From Costus lasius (Eukaryota > Streptophyta > Magnoliopsida > Zingiberales > Costaceae), in the NCBI GenBank assembly GCA_027563935.2, contig CM050453.2, forward strand, positions 63,782,018 through 63,846,017: a stretch of 64,000 nt of DNA, read 5' to 3'. A program made the position numbers and the translations under genes. Below are positions 10,662-22,950 of this stretch, one piece after another. Within the stretch, counting starts at the first letter, position 1. Each line of letters begins with the position of its first letter. The notes beneath the pieces were generated by a model. It was given only the letters and a program-made list of their open reading frames with translations. It was not told the origin of the DNA and searched no databases.

Positions 10662-12010
10662 TGATAGCCCAAAAGGGAACACTACAAGTCTGGAACGCGT
10701 GTACCTTGGACTAATCCCCGGCAACGGCGCCAAAAACTTGATAGGCTTCCACAAGTGCACGGAACTATCGAAGAAATAAAGAAAAGTATCGAATCCACAG
10801 GGACCTTATTGTTAAGTACCAAATAGTGGTATTCTTACTAGCTAAGCGAACCGATTCTAGTGCAAAGTAATAATGGAAAACACACGAACTCAGATAATCA
10901 GAGAGATAAATTGGGACTTAGGGTTTCATCCTCCTTGATTCTAATGACTAGACATAAATAAAAGGGTCATCAGTCTAATTCTACCATGACAAAGATATAA
11001 TTTATTTGATAAAGGTATTGTCTTACTTTCGTGCAGACAATCATGCAGATAACCGATCCTCACTTTCGTGGAAGATCTATTCTCAATGCTGTAGATAAGT
11101 AAATCATCAATCAAATAACTCAAGATCACTTTTGTGCATCTGAAATCTAGGTTGATAATCTCTAGCTGAAGCTCAACGATCACTTTCGTGCATCCGAGCC
11201 TCAACACTAGTTTTACTTATGGATTTCCAACGTTCTGATCCTCACTTTCGTGCAAGATCTCCATGTTTGATAAATAGACTTGATCCATAAATTCATATTA
11301 CTATCATGGCAATTAATCTACTAGAACAGATCAAATTGGATCTAACCTAAGGAAGAGATCCTAACATGCAATTCTAGGGGTCCAAGTTCTCAAGCAAATC
11401 ACCTTTCAGTCTCATTGCGAAAATTCTAAAAACATAATTAGTAACGTGGACTTATAGAGAGTCTAAGCACAATTATCACATGAGCAAAATTATCATGGCA
11501 AAGTTATCATGACGAAAAAGAAGATTATCTACTCATTAAAAATCAAGGGGATTACACCCCATGTCCCAAAAGAGTATTAAGCTTGCATGGAGAAAGAGAT
11601 ACAATAAATCATAGTCTTAGAGTGATCAGAAAACAAAAAGAAAGGAGAAACAACGTTACAACACGGCTGTAAAATCCTTTACAGCCGTAATTTGCTTTGA
11701 TGAACAGCGTTGTCACCGCTGATTCGTTGATTCCTCCTCCGATCGGACTCCAAATGCTCTGAAACATTTGTGGTGTCTTCCTCTCCTCTAGGCGAAGCTT
11801 CTGCATGAAAATCATGGCCTGAGGTGCCCTCTACGCCTCTCGGCACGAGGCCAAACACTAGCCGCCTCTCTGGTAATTTATCCCTCGATACTGGATAAAA
11901 GTTCCTTTTTTTCCACTTCTTACACCTTCTCCTCTTAAAGACGAGTCCGCCACAATTTTCGGATTTCGATTTGGAGCATTGGATCAAAAGTTATGGCCCG
12001 TGCAAGATTC
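10662..12010 (-). repeat. Y right LTR (5' LTR), part 1
   Basis: Homologous to 4802-6010 and beyond. The match stops at GATTC (12006-12010), where C1 is inserted, and continues at 42351 with GATTCGGACTCG, as in the unbroken copy near 6145. It contains an internal copy of the tRNA-Asp primer site 53 bp after its own end. Confidence 0.85.
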
Positions 12011-13699
12011 TGTTGGGGTATGCCCTTAAGGCTAATGTTTGAGGCCTTGGGATTGCATCAGTATCATGTATAAACTCTTTGTTTATAAAGGCAATGGTTG
12101 TTATTCAGGTTGTTATATTATCTGCTGTAATACATATACTTCTGAATAATGTCTCAATGCTGTTCAGCTTGGCTGACATGCACTTTTGTCCTTAGTCGAG
12201 ATATCTTGGTGAACATGAGACAGCCTTGATATGATTGAGACTAATATGTGTTCTAATCTTATAGGATGCTTCGAGCATGGAATAAGATGTAGACTCATGA
12301 GTACATTGGATGTACTGGACAGACCCTACTAGGATATTCAATTGCTTGTCACAATGTGAATAATCCTTGTATGCGAACAAGTGGCATACTTCCTCTGACT
12401 TGAGATCACTTGTGTTTCTAAATGATGATTGGCATTGTTTTGAGGTAGTTCGATATCATTTGAAACATAATGGTTATAGACTATCTTGGATAATGATCAT
12501 GAGTCAGGTTAGGACACTAGTGATAGATATAGGATTGCCATCTCCTTCATTGGAGTGTGATGTTCTTTAGGGGCCCCCTGGATGAGATGATTGAGAAAGT
12601 GTATGGCCATACCCAGGTGACTATGTTCATCTGATCTAATCATTCTCATCATATTGGAGTTACAAGCTTGACACGCTTGTCCAATAAGAACATCAAGTGG
12701 CAAAGGAAACATGTATGTCTAGTGAAGTGGATTCACACTTGTGCTGTGGTTTGGGTGTAGTCTTGGAAGACTCTTTCCTTTATATCGGGAGACAGTGATG
12801 TGTTGCTAGATACCCCTCACTGATCGTGATAACGTAAGTTATCGTTACCGACATTTAAAGGAAACCCTTAGGGTCGCACAATTTGATGATATGGCTTACT
12901 TAAGTCAGATTGTGTGGACTAAATTGTTTGGATTCAGTTTAAAGGGATTTAATCTCTGATTGTAAGTGAGATCTAGTCTGATCATGTTTGATTGATTAGG
13001 GCTTGAGATCGGTAAGCTTCGATCGAGAGAATGGATGCTAGATTGGTGAGATCAGGAGCATTAAGAGATGAACGGTTAGATCTTGAACCTTTAGGGTTTA
13101 TTGTGATCTAGACCAAATTGCTTGGCTTAATTGGTCTTTGAACTAAACCCAAATTGAACCAGCTCATCAAGTGAGCGCATGGTTCAAGGGTGAAGAGGAA
13201 TTTGCGATTGGGGTAAACCCATGGTCGCATGTTGAGGAGTGGCTTTCTATTTTTAGAAGGCATGATCACTTACGTGACCACGCCTCACGTTACTCTCCTT
13301 TTCACGCCTATTGTCGCCTTGGCTCATGCTCTCGACGTTAGAGCATTCTCATGGTTGAAGGGGTTGACGATAAGGGAGGTCTCGCCAAGCAAAACTTCTT
13401 CTTTTCCCTTTCCATTCGAAAAAGGACTCCTTAGAACCTTGCTAGCACAAGGAGCACTAAGGGAGTAGGCGACATCATCTTGTGTGCGCACCATTTGGAG
13501 GAGAAGCGCTTGAGTCTCTTCTTCCTAGACGCCATCCAAGGAATGGCTTCGGTAAGAATCGATTCCTTCATTCTTGTTTGCAATCGGTTTAAAAGTTGAT
13601 CATATCTCATGCTATCGATCCCTAGAAATCCATTCCGCTGCTTTAAAACCTCCATATGCGCCAGTAGGGTTTCGCCCCCCCTTGTTTAGGGGACTTTCA
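12011..13699 (+). repeat. C1 5' LTR (1689 bp)
   Basis: TG..CA ends. A TATA-like TTTATAT is at 12779-12785 within the conserved context CCTTTATATCGGGAG. The inverted motif GATAACGTAAGTTATC follows about 50 bp later. The primer site follows after two bases. Confidence 0.9.
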
Positions 13700-13701
13700 A
13701 C

Positions 13702-13713
13702 TGGTATCAGAGC
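13702..13713 (+). other. C1 primer-binding site
   Basis: TGGTATCAGAGC, the standard initiator-tRNA-Met primer site of copia elements, two bases after the LTR end. Confidence 0.9.
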
Positions 13714-15295
13714 ACAGGTTTTATGCAAGTTTTATGATTGCTTGATGCTTAATGTGATCCTTGTTTGTGCAATTCACTAGATCTAATGCTTACATGCAAA
13801 AAATGACATGATATGTTAGTTGGAGAAAACTTAATGTATATGTTTTCTTGGCGCATGTTTCTTGGCGCATATTGGTTTTTCACAAAACTATATTACTTGC
13901 GCACTTACCATTAGATCAGAGGCGCCTACTGTAAACCCTTAGACGGGTTTTTAGGGTTGAAGTCACAGTCTAGTCAAGATCCAACCAGTCTGATCAGACT
14001 ATCTGACAGCCTAGATGGGTCGACCAGATGGCACCTCTGCGGAAGCAAGAGGTGGCTATAGGTCGACTGCGGACAGGCGTGTAGCGATGTCTGGTTGAGA
14101 CAACCAGTGAACGCACATGAGTTAGGCCCGGGGTCATACCCGCTTGCCAGAACTCATGAGGTCGTTCAGCCCTTGGCGCATGCATGGTTGACCATTAGGT
14201 CGACTCAAGTCAGTTAGGACTTGGTGCATCCCAGGGCAGTGGATCTGACTAGATCTGATGAGTGGATCCCTATTAATGGACCGTTGTAAGGTAGTAGGGC
14301 ACATAAGGAAAATAAAAGTGATGCCAATGGGTTTTCAAAAATTTTATTTTCTTGATTGGATCACATGATGATTGTATACATGATGCTTGTTTATTTTATC
14401 TTATGTGGGCTGCCTATCTTAATGTGTGCTGTGCTGGGGCCTGCGTGCCTAGATGTTAATTTGTAAATTATTTAATGTGATCTGCGAATCACATTTTTAA
14501 TTAATTTATAAAGTGTAATTGACCTGCGTGTCAATCATGTCTAGATAGATTAAATTATATTTTAATCAGACATGAGCACAGAGCACACTTGGCAGAGGCG
14601 CATGCTGCAGTGGCTTGACCAGGTGGGAGGTCCAGGGTTCGACTCTGGGACAGGCGCATTTACCTGGTGGGCGCACCTGAGCTGCAGTGGGCGCTTGGGC
14701 CCTGGGTTGGGCCAGATGAGAAGAAAAAGCCCCATGAAGAAAGCAAGTGAAGACTTAAGTTAAAATTAAGGTCTTACCTACGTTCAAATATCAAGCACGT
14801 AAGCCTTCTGACGCGAAACCTCACTGTTCCAACTATCGTTGGGGCTGTGTTGTACCCACTCAGTGGGCACGCCCATCTATCTTCAGACGGTGTGTGATTA
14901 CACCTGCGTGTTACAGGGAAGGGATTTATCGCTTCTAGTTGCTCAGCATAGCACATGGTGGTCCAGGGAGTAGGTCGGGTCAGCTTGACCATGTAGGCTA
15001 CATATGTGGTGCATATGGTAGCTATATGGAGGCAGCCATCTGTGGGGTCAGAGATTGTGTTGTACCAACTCAGTTGGCACAGTCTGCTGGATTGCCCAGA
15101 TGAAGGGGAATCCAAGTATGAAATCTGGATCCCATCTCACTAAAAGAGTGTTACTCTTTCGGACTGTTTAATGGATTTTTCAGTCAGATAAAATAGTGAG
15201 AAAAAGAATCTTTCTTAAGTCCTGGATTGATTCTAAACATTGATATTGACCTTGCTGTTCTTGCATTGTTGTAGATTACTGCAGCAACGAACACC
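13714..15295 (+). other. C1 long leader
   Basis: About 1.6 kb without a coding frame of its own, homologous to the leaders of C2, C3 and C4. A tRNA-like stretch at about 14588-14655 holds a B-box-like GGTTCGACTCT (14636-14646). The 3' end is a pyrimidine-rich tract ending in TTGTTGTAG (to 15274), like a 3' splice site, just before gag. Two deletions of roughly 100-150 bp distinguish it from C2. Confidence 0.7.
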
Positions 15296-16720
15296 ACGAA
15301 TTTCAATGTGCGATCCCTACTGGAAAGGGAGAAGTTTGCTAGGCCAAACTTCTCAGACTGGTACGGACACCTTAAGATTGTTCTTAAGGCTGAGAGGAAG
15401 CTGTATGTCCTTGAGACGGCTATACCGCCTCAACCCGCTCCGAACGCCGCAAGGGCGGTTCGGGATGCTTATGAAAAGCATGTCAATGATAACATTGATG
15501 TCGCTTGCCTGATGCTAGCGTCTATGACGCCAGAGCTGCAGCGTCAGCATGAGGATCTATCTGCTATACAGATTATAGCTAACCTCAAGTTGCTATATGC
15601 TGCACAGGCTAGGACTGAACGCTACAATCTGACAAAACTTTTCTTTCAAAGCAAACTGACTGAAGGGAGTCCAGTGGGAGCTCACGTACTCAAGATGATT
15701 GGGTACAAGGAGGCTCTAGAGAAACTGGGACATACCATCAATCAGGAGCTTGCTGTAGACATCATTCTTCAGTCTCTTCCGGCTACCTTTGATCCGTTCA
15801 TCATTAATTTTAATATGAAGAAGATCGACTGTACCCCGGCAGAGTTACTGAATATGCTCTTGACTACAGAGTTGACTCTAAAGGGAAAGCCTTCAACCTC
15901 TGTCTTGATGTTTCCTTCCAGGAACAAGAAGAAGGGGAAGAAGGGCAAAACCCCTACTAAGAGCTACAACAAGGCTCTGAAGCAAAAGCTAAAGCGGTCG
16001 AAGGAATACAGATGTTTCCATTGTGGCCAGCCAGGTCACTGGAAAAAGGACTGTAAAGCGCTCCAGGGAGACAAGAAGGGAAGTTTCGCTTCTGGCTCAG
16101 GTATTTTCGTGACTGAGGTCATGGTTTCTTCTTCTATATCATGGGTGTTGGACACTGCATGTGGAGTTCACATTTGTTCAAATGTACAGGAACTCAAGAG
16201 AAGAAGACAGGTGGGACAGCATGAGGTGGACCTACGAGTTGGAAATGGGGCACGGGTTGCTGTTGTTGCTGTAGGAGTTTATTACATCTCATTACCATCT
16301 GGGCTTGTATTGGAACTAGACAGTTGTTACTTTGTACCAAGCATTACTAAGAATATTATCTCTATTCCTGCTCTTGTCAGGAAAGGGTTTTCCTTTGAAT
16401 GCAATATTTCAAAGTGTGTTCTTGCTTATGATAATATCGTTTATGCTACTGGGTCAATTAACAATGGGTTATTCATGTTGGACATGGAATGTTCTATACA
16501 GCAAATGGATATTAAGAAAGCCAAGTATGCTGATGACAGCACCTTGCTATGGCATAGTCGTTTAGGCCATATTAACAAGAAACGCATTAAGTGGTTGCAT
16601 GACCATGGACTGCTGGGATCATTCTCCTATGAGGAGCTTGATACATGCAAAGCTTGTTTAATGGGTAAAATGACGAAGGCTCCTTTTCCTCATAAAGGTC
16701 AAAGGGCTTCAGGTTTACTT
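15296..16720 (+). pseudogene. C1 gag-protease part of gag-pol, no ATG, cut by C2
   Basis: Open in frame from an in-frame TAG at 15272 to the C2 insertion at 16720. The codon that is ATG in C2 and C3 is ACG here (15296-15298). The order is Gag (SLLEREKFARPNFSDW near the start), the zinc knuckle CFHCGQPGHWKKDC (C-X2-C-X4-H-X4-C), the aspartic protease motif WVLDTACG (a DTA in place of the usual DSG/DTG), then the integrase zinc region LLWHSRLGHINKKR and CKACLMGK. The frame runs on a little into the C2 LTR by chance. The remainder of pol is at 29006-31467. With neither ATG nor continuity it cannot make the full polyprotein, unless a non-ATG start or a spliced leader is used. Confidence 0.9.
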
Positions 16721-18402
16721 TGTTGGGGTATGCCCTTAAGGCTAATGTTTGAGGCCTTGGGATTCTTTCAGTATCATGTATAAACTCTTATGTTTATAAA
16801 GGCAATGGTTGTTATTCAGTTTGTTATATTGTCTGCTGCAATAAGTATACTTCTGAATAATGTCTCAATGCTGTTCAGCTAGGCTGACATGCTATATGTC
16901 CTTAGTCGAAATATCTTGGTGAACATGAGACAGCCTTGATATGATTGAGACTAATATGTGTTCTAATCTTATAGGATGCTTCGAGCATGGAATAAGATGT
17001 AGACTCATGGGTACATTGGATGTACTGGACAGACCCTACTAGGATATTCATTGCTTGTCACAATGTGAATAATCCTTGTTTGCAACAAGTGGCACATGTC
17101 CTCTGACTTGAGATCACTTGTGTTTCTAAATGATGATTGTCATTGTTTTGAGGTAGTTCAATATCATTTGAAACATAATAGTTATAGACTATCTTAGATA
17201 ATGATCATGAGTCAGGTTAGGACACTAGTGATAGATATAGGATTGCCGTCTCCTTGATTGGAGTGTGATGTTCTAAAGGGGCCCCCCTGGATGAGATGAT
17301 TGAGAAAGTGTATGGCCATACCCAGGTGACTATGTTCATCTGATCTAATCATGCTCATCATATTGGAGCTACAGGCTTGACATGCTTGTCCAATAAGAAC
17401 ATCCAGTGGCAAAGGAAACATGTATGCCTAGTGAAGTGGATTCACACTTGTGCTATGGTTTGGGTGTACTCTTGGAAGACTCTTTCCTTTATATCGGGAG
17501 ACAGTGATGTGTTGCTAGATACCCCTCACTGATCGTGATAACGTAAGTTATCGTTACCGACATTTAAAGGAAACCCTTAGGGTCGCACAATTTGATGATA
17601 TGGCTTACTCATGTCAGATCGTGTGGACTGAATTGTTTTGGTTCAGTTTAAAGGGATTTAAACTCTGATTGTAAGTGAGATCTGGTCTAATCATGTTTGA
17701 TTGATTAGGGCTTGAGATCGGTAAGCTTCGATCGAGAGAGATGATTCTAGATCGGTGAGATCAGGAACATCAAGAGATGAACGGTCAGATCTAGAACCTT
17801 AGGGTTTAATTTGATCTGGACTAAAGGCTTGGCTTGATTGGTTTTTGAACCAAACCAATATGAACCGGCTCATACGTGAGCGCATGGTTCAAAGGGGAGA
17901 AGAATATGCGTTCGGTTCACTTTGGTGAACGCATCAACGCATGAAGTGAAGGCTTGCTATTTTTGGAAGTGGCGGTTTCCAAAATAGCTTCTCAACGCCT
18001 CACGTTCACTTCTCTTCGCTAAAATTGGTCGCCTATTCCTCTTGACGCATACACTCTCGTGTGATTGAAGGGGTTGACGACAAGGAGGTCTCGGCCAAGA
18101 AAACATCTCCTCTTCCCTTCCATTCGACAAGGAGACTTGAAGAACCTTGCTAGCACAAGGATCAACAAGGAGTAGGCGACATCACCTTGTGTGCGTCACT
18201 TTTGGAGAAGATCTCTTTCGATCTTTGCTTCCAAGGCACCATCCAAAGAATGGCGATGGTATGATCCTTCATTGATGTTTGCAATCGGGTTTTATAGTTG
18301 ATCATATCTCATGCAATCGATCCCTAGAAACCCTCTTTTCCGCTGCAAATATTTTACATGCGCCTATCTAGGGTTTCGCTCCCCCTTGAAGGGGACTCTT
18401 CA
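16721..18402 (+). repeat. C2 5' LTR (1682 bp)
   Basis: TG..CA ends and equal in length to the 3' copy at 27324-29005. The same TATA-like and inverted GATAACGTAAGTTATC motifs as in the other C LTRs are present. Confidence 0.9.
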
Positions 18403-18404
18403 AT

Positions 18405-18416
18405 TGGTATCAGAGC
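18405..18416 (+). other. C2 primer-binding site
   Basis: TGGTATCAGAGC, two bases after the LTR end. Confidence 0.9.
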
Positions 18417-20221
18417 GGTTTTATGCATGTTACTATGATTGCTATGTTTGCTATTGTGATCCATGTTTGCGCATAACATAGATCTATAAGTTACATGCGA
18501 GAACTTACATGTTGCATTTTCATGTTGGCGCATGTATGAAGGTAGCGCATCTATCATGTTGTTGTTGATGTTTTTCTCAAAACTTAATGACTTGCGCGCT
18601 TACCACTAGATCTAAGTGACGCCTGCTATAAACCCTTAGACGGGTTAGTAGGGTTGAAGTCATCCTCTAGGTAAGATCCAATCAGTCTGATCAGACCATC
18701 TGACAGCCTAGATGGGTCGACCAGATGGCACCTGTGCGCAAGCACGAGGTGGCTATAGGTCGACTGCAGACAGGCGTGTAGCGAGGTCTGGTTGAGACAA
18801 CCAATGAACACTCTTGAGTTAGGCCCGGGGTCACACCCGCTTGCCAGAACTCATGAAGGTTGTTCAGCCCTTTGCGCATGCATGGTTGACCATTAGGTCG
18901 ACTCAAGTCAGTTAGGACTTGGTGCATGCAAGGGCAGTGGATCTGACTAGATATGATGAGTGGATCCCTATTAATGGACCGTTGTAAGGTAGTAGGGCAC
19001 ATAAGGCAAATAAAATTGATGCCAATGGGGTTTTTCAAAATTTTATTTACTTTTTGGATCACATGTTGATTGTAAGCATAGTGCTTGTTTATTTATTCTT
19101 ATGTGGGCTGCCCGTGTTAATGTGTGCTGTGCTGGGGCCTGCGTGCCTGGATTAAAAATGTAAATTATTATTTTTGTGATCTGCGCATCACATTTTAATT
19201 AATTTATTGTGTAATTGACCTGCGTGTCAATCTTGTCTAGATAGATTAAATTGTATTTTAATCTGACAAGAGCACAGAGCACACATGGCAGAGGCGCATG
19301 CAGCTTGAGTCTTGACCAAGTGGGAGGTCTGGGGTTCGACCCTATGACAGGCGCATTTACCTGGTGGGCGCACCTGAGCTGCAGTGGGCGCTTAGGCCCT
19401 AGGTTGGGCCAGATGAGATACAAAAGTCCCATGGAGAGCTCAAGTGAAGACTTAAGTTAAATTAAGGTCTTACTTAGGGTCCATGGGCTTTTACCACATA
19501 AGATCATCATGCTTTCTTTTATTGTTTAAATAAGTAGAATTGCATGAGTTATTTATCTTCTGCTATCGCCATAGGGTTTGCATGATAGTTAAGAAGATAA
19601 AAGACCGTTAAAATCCAACGTTAAATATCAAGCACGTAAGCCTTCTGACGCGAAACCTCACTGTTCTGACTATCGTTGGGGCCGTGTTGTACCCACTCAG
19701 TGGGCACGCCCATCTATCTTCAGACGGTGTGTGATTTCACCTGCGTGTTACAGGGAAGGGATTTATCGCTTCTCGTTGCTCAGCATAGCACGTGGTGGTC
19801 CAGGGAGTAGGTCAGGTCAGCTTGACCATGTAGGCTACATATGGGGCATATGTTAGCTATATGGAGGCAGCCATCTGTGGGATCAGAGACTGTGTTGTAC
19901 CAACTCAGTTGGCACAGTCTGCTGGATTGCCCAGATGAAGGGGAATCGCACGGGTTGGCGATTGGCAGGGACTGCCTACCAGATATTAGTGCTTGTACTC
20001 TCTGTGCATCTTATCTTGCCTGAGCGGGACGCGGAGACCAAGTATGAAATCTGGATCCCATCTCACTAAAAGAGTCTTACTCTTTCGGACTATTTTAATG
20101 GATTTTTCAGTCAGATAAAATAGTGAGAAAAGAATCTTTCTTAAGTCCTGGATTGATTCTGAACATTGATACTGACCTTGCTGTTCTTGCATTGTTGTAG
20201 ATTCCTGCAGCAACGAACACC
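18417..20221 (+). other. C2 long leader
   Basis: 1.8 kb of non-coding leader, the fuller version of the C1 leader. A B-box-like GGTTCGACCCT lies at 19333-19343. Short plus-strand frames in it are not conserved as proteins between elements. Confidence 0.7.
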
Positions 20222-20683
20222 ATGAGCTTCAATGTGCGATCCCTACTGGAAAGGGAGAAGTTTGCTGGGCCAAACTTCTCAGACTGGTACGGACACCTTA
20301 AGATTGTTCTTAAGGCTGAGAGGAAACTGTATGTCTTCGAGATGGCTATACCGCCTCAACCCGCTCCGAACGCCGCAAGGGCGGTTCGGCAAGCCTATGA
20401 AAAGCATGTCAATGATAGCATTGATGTCGCTTGCCTGATGCTAGCGTCTATGACGCCACAGCTGCAGCGTCAGCATGAGGATATGTCTGCTATAGAAATT
20501 ATAGCAAACCTCAAGATGCTGTATGCTGCACAGGCGAGGACTGAACGCTATAATTTGACCAAGCTTTTCTTTCAGAGCAAACTGGCTGAAGGGAGTCCAG
20601 TGGGAGCTCATGTGCTCAAGATGATTGGGCACAAAGAGGCTCTAGAGAAACTGGGGCATACCATCAATCAGGAGCTTGCTGTA
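20222..20683 (+). pseudogene. C2 Gag, amino-terminal part, cut by Z
   Basis: Begins MSFNVRSLLEREKF, as in C3, with ATG at 20222, and is open for 154 codons up to GAGCTTGCTGTA, where Z is inserted. The reading resumes after Z at 23881 with GAC ATT. The frame is preserved across the duplicated CTGTA, so before Z arrived Gag was continuous here. Confidence 0.9.
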
Positions 20684-20757
20684 TGTTAGAGTCACAACTC
20701 GTAACAGGTCCAGGCCTAGAGGCTGGGCTTCCTACCCAGGGGCAATCCCGCTCAAAT

Positions 20758-20811
20758 CCCGGTTTGGATCCACGTTACCCCAAACCCGGTTTGGATCCAC
20801 GTTACCCCAAA
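20758..20811 (+). repeat. 27-bp tandem duplication beside the palindrome
   Basis: Two adjacent copies of a 27-bp unit beginning CCCGGTTTGGATCC. The second copy is mostly part of the left arm of the palindrome that follows. Confidence 0.8.
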
Positions 20812-20990
20812 TAATTCACGTCTGCAGTGGGATTCGACCTCTAGACATGACCCTCACGAGTCATGACCCTTTAACCATTGAGCTGCAGCTCAATGGTTAA
20901 AGGGTCATGACTCGTGAGGGTCATGTCTAGAGGTCGAATCCCGCTGTAGACGTGAATTATTTGGGGTAACGTGGATCCAAACCGGGTTTG
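20781..20990. repeat. 210-bp near-perfect palindrome with tRNA-like boxes
   Basis: The centre is AGCTG|CAGCT between 20885 and 20886. Arms of 105 bp pair with only two mismatches and no spacer. Each arm contains an A-box-like GCTCAATGGTTAA (20888-20900 on plus) and a B-box-like GGTCGAATCCC (20932-20942), spaced as in a tRNA-derived Pol III promoter. This is best read as two tRNA-derived SINE pieces head to head, or as one arm copied by fold-back replication. Confidence 0.8.
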
Positions 20991-22734
20991 TAAGATCCAA
21001 GGATCTTAAGTCCTGGTAAGCATTATTTTGATTTTTTCTAAAATTATTGATTGTGATATTTTTCTATGTATTGGTTGTTAATAGTTAATTAACTAGAGAT
21101 TTTTGGTTGTTAATTTATTGTAAATTAATTAGAGATTATTTATTTGATTATTGGCTGTTAATTTATGATAAATTATCATTGGTTGTTCATGATAAATTAA
21201 TTAGGATTTATGGGTTGTAAATTGTAAGTTAATTAATTAGAGCTTATTGGTTAATTAATTAGACCTTATTGGTTAATTAAATCCTTATTGGATGTTAATT
21301 AAATCCTTAATGGATTTCGTTTAAGTGAATGGTTAATGGTTAAGTTAATTAAATTAATTGGTTAACTATGGGATATTAGAATGAAGATTCGAATTAATTA
21401 GTTAAAGGGGTTAAACCCTATTTGAATTAATTGGTTAGTGGGTTTAAAATTCAAAAACCGAATTTTTTAGTGGGTTTAACGATTGGGGAAAGAAAATTGG
21501 CGATTTTGGCTTGGGAGAAAACTTGGGCGACGGCTAGGAAGAAGTGGGCGATTCTTGGAGGCTTGGAGGCGAAATTCCTTTCTTCCTCTTCCTCTTCCTT
21601 TGGCCGGCATTCCTTGGTGTTTGGTGGCGTCTTTCAAAGCCTTAGACGAATTTTTTTTGGAAGGGTTTTTCTTATTGGTGTTCACGGTTCAAGGTGAGTG
21701 GAATGTCTTAATTGATTTAACAATTTGGTTGTGTTTGTGTTAAATGATACACTTGAGTTCTTGGAAAATTTACCATGTTAAAACCGAAATTATGCAAAGT
21801 GTATTTAGGGTATGAAAACCGAATTTAGGGTATTGTTCTTCATGAGAACCGAATTGTATTTTTCCATGAAAACCTAAATTTCCATGTAAACCGAAATAAT
21901 CTTGATGATTGTTTATGAAAATCGAAAATTGGTAATATGAAATTTAAAGTATTAATTTATGGAATTTCGGAAGTTTTAGACCAATGGTTTGAGCATGAAA
22001 TTCATGTTAATTCAAGGTGTAAAATTTAATAGATAATATGTTATGTTAACCGTGGGTTATATGTAGAGATTTGTAAAATAGTTTGTATGAATACATGTTT
22101 TAGTTTTTGTTAATTTTATGGATAGTTTGTATGACTACATGTTTTAGTTTTATGTTAATTTTTATGGATGCTTGTTAACTGCAATGTTGAGAAATTGTTT
22201 GAGAAATTTGGGTGATAACCTAGTAAGGTTTGACTGAACTAATCAGCATGAAACCTAAGGACCACACTACATTATATGATTGTTAATATTATGTAATTAT
22301 GTGATTTTTAAATATTAGGTGTTTATGTGATTTTTGGAATATTATGTTGTTATGTGATTTGTGAACATTATGTGATTATGTGAATTGTGAACATTATGTG
22401 GTTATGAGATTTTTGAAAATTATGTGATTATGGGAATTTTGAATATTATGTGTTATGTGTTGGTTAGGACTATGGCTAAGTGTAACCGTGTACTCATAGG
22501 ATAGTCCTTATGTGATATGTTAAGGGTTTGAATTTCAGCCCTGTATTTGATATGTGAGGAGGTTGATGTTCAGCCTGCCTATTATGATTATTGTGATGGG
22601 GGTTGATGTTCAGCCTGCCCGATATGATTTTGTGATGACTATCCTAGAGTCTAGTTGACACTTAGGAGTCCACCTTTATGAAATATGATATAAGATGTGT
22701 TTGTTGTCCAGTAGGAACCTTTTGGGAGATCGGG

Positions 22735-22950
22735 TTTTGACGCAAAGTGCCATGTCTTGGTCGGACAGGGGCCACCTCTTGATGTCATCACTCTCTTTTT
22801 GTGATATGGGGTGTCGTAGAGCAAAGTGCCACGTCGTGAACCGGCGGGGGCCACCTCTTGAATCTACACACAAGCCATCGATGTGTTTATGGGGTGTTTT
22901 AGAGCAAAGTGCCACGTCGTGACCTGGCGGGGGCCACCTCTTGATTCTAC
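22735..22950 (+). repeat. Three-copy tandem repeat in Z, about 80-bp period
   Basis: Three units share GCAAAGTGCCA(C/T)GTC and GGGGCCACCTCTTGA (starts near 22741, 22819 and 22901). Units 2 and 3 are most alike. Just upstream (22558-22625) GGTTGATGTTCAGCCTGCC occurs twice, about 42 bp apart. Confidence 0.75.

Noticed and set aside
10715..10732. tRNA-Asp 3'-end matches taken as tRNA genes
   Set aside because: Only the last 18 nt of tRNA-Asp with CCA are present at 4855, 10638 and 10715. There is no tRNA body, and nuclear tRNA genes do not encode CCA. They are primer-site sequence.
20781..20990. Palindrome as terminal inverted repeats of a DNA transposon
   Set aside because: The arms meet with no spacer and no target duplication brackets the pair. 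The Pol III-like boxes fit a tRNA-derived origin better.
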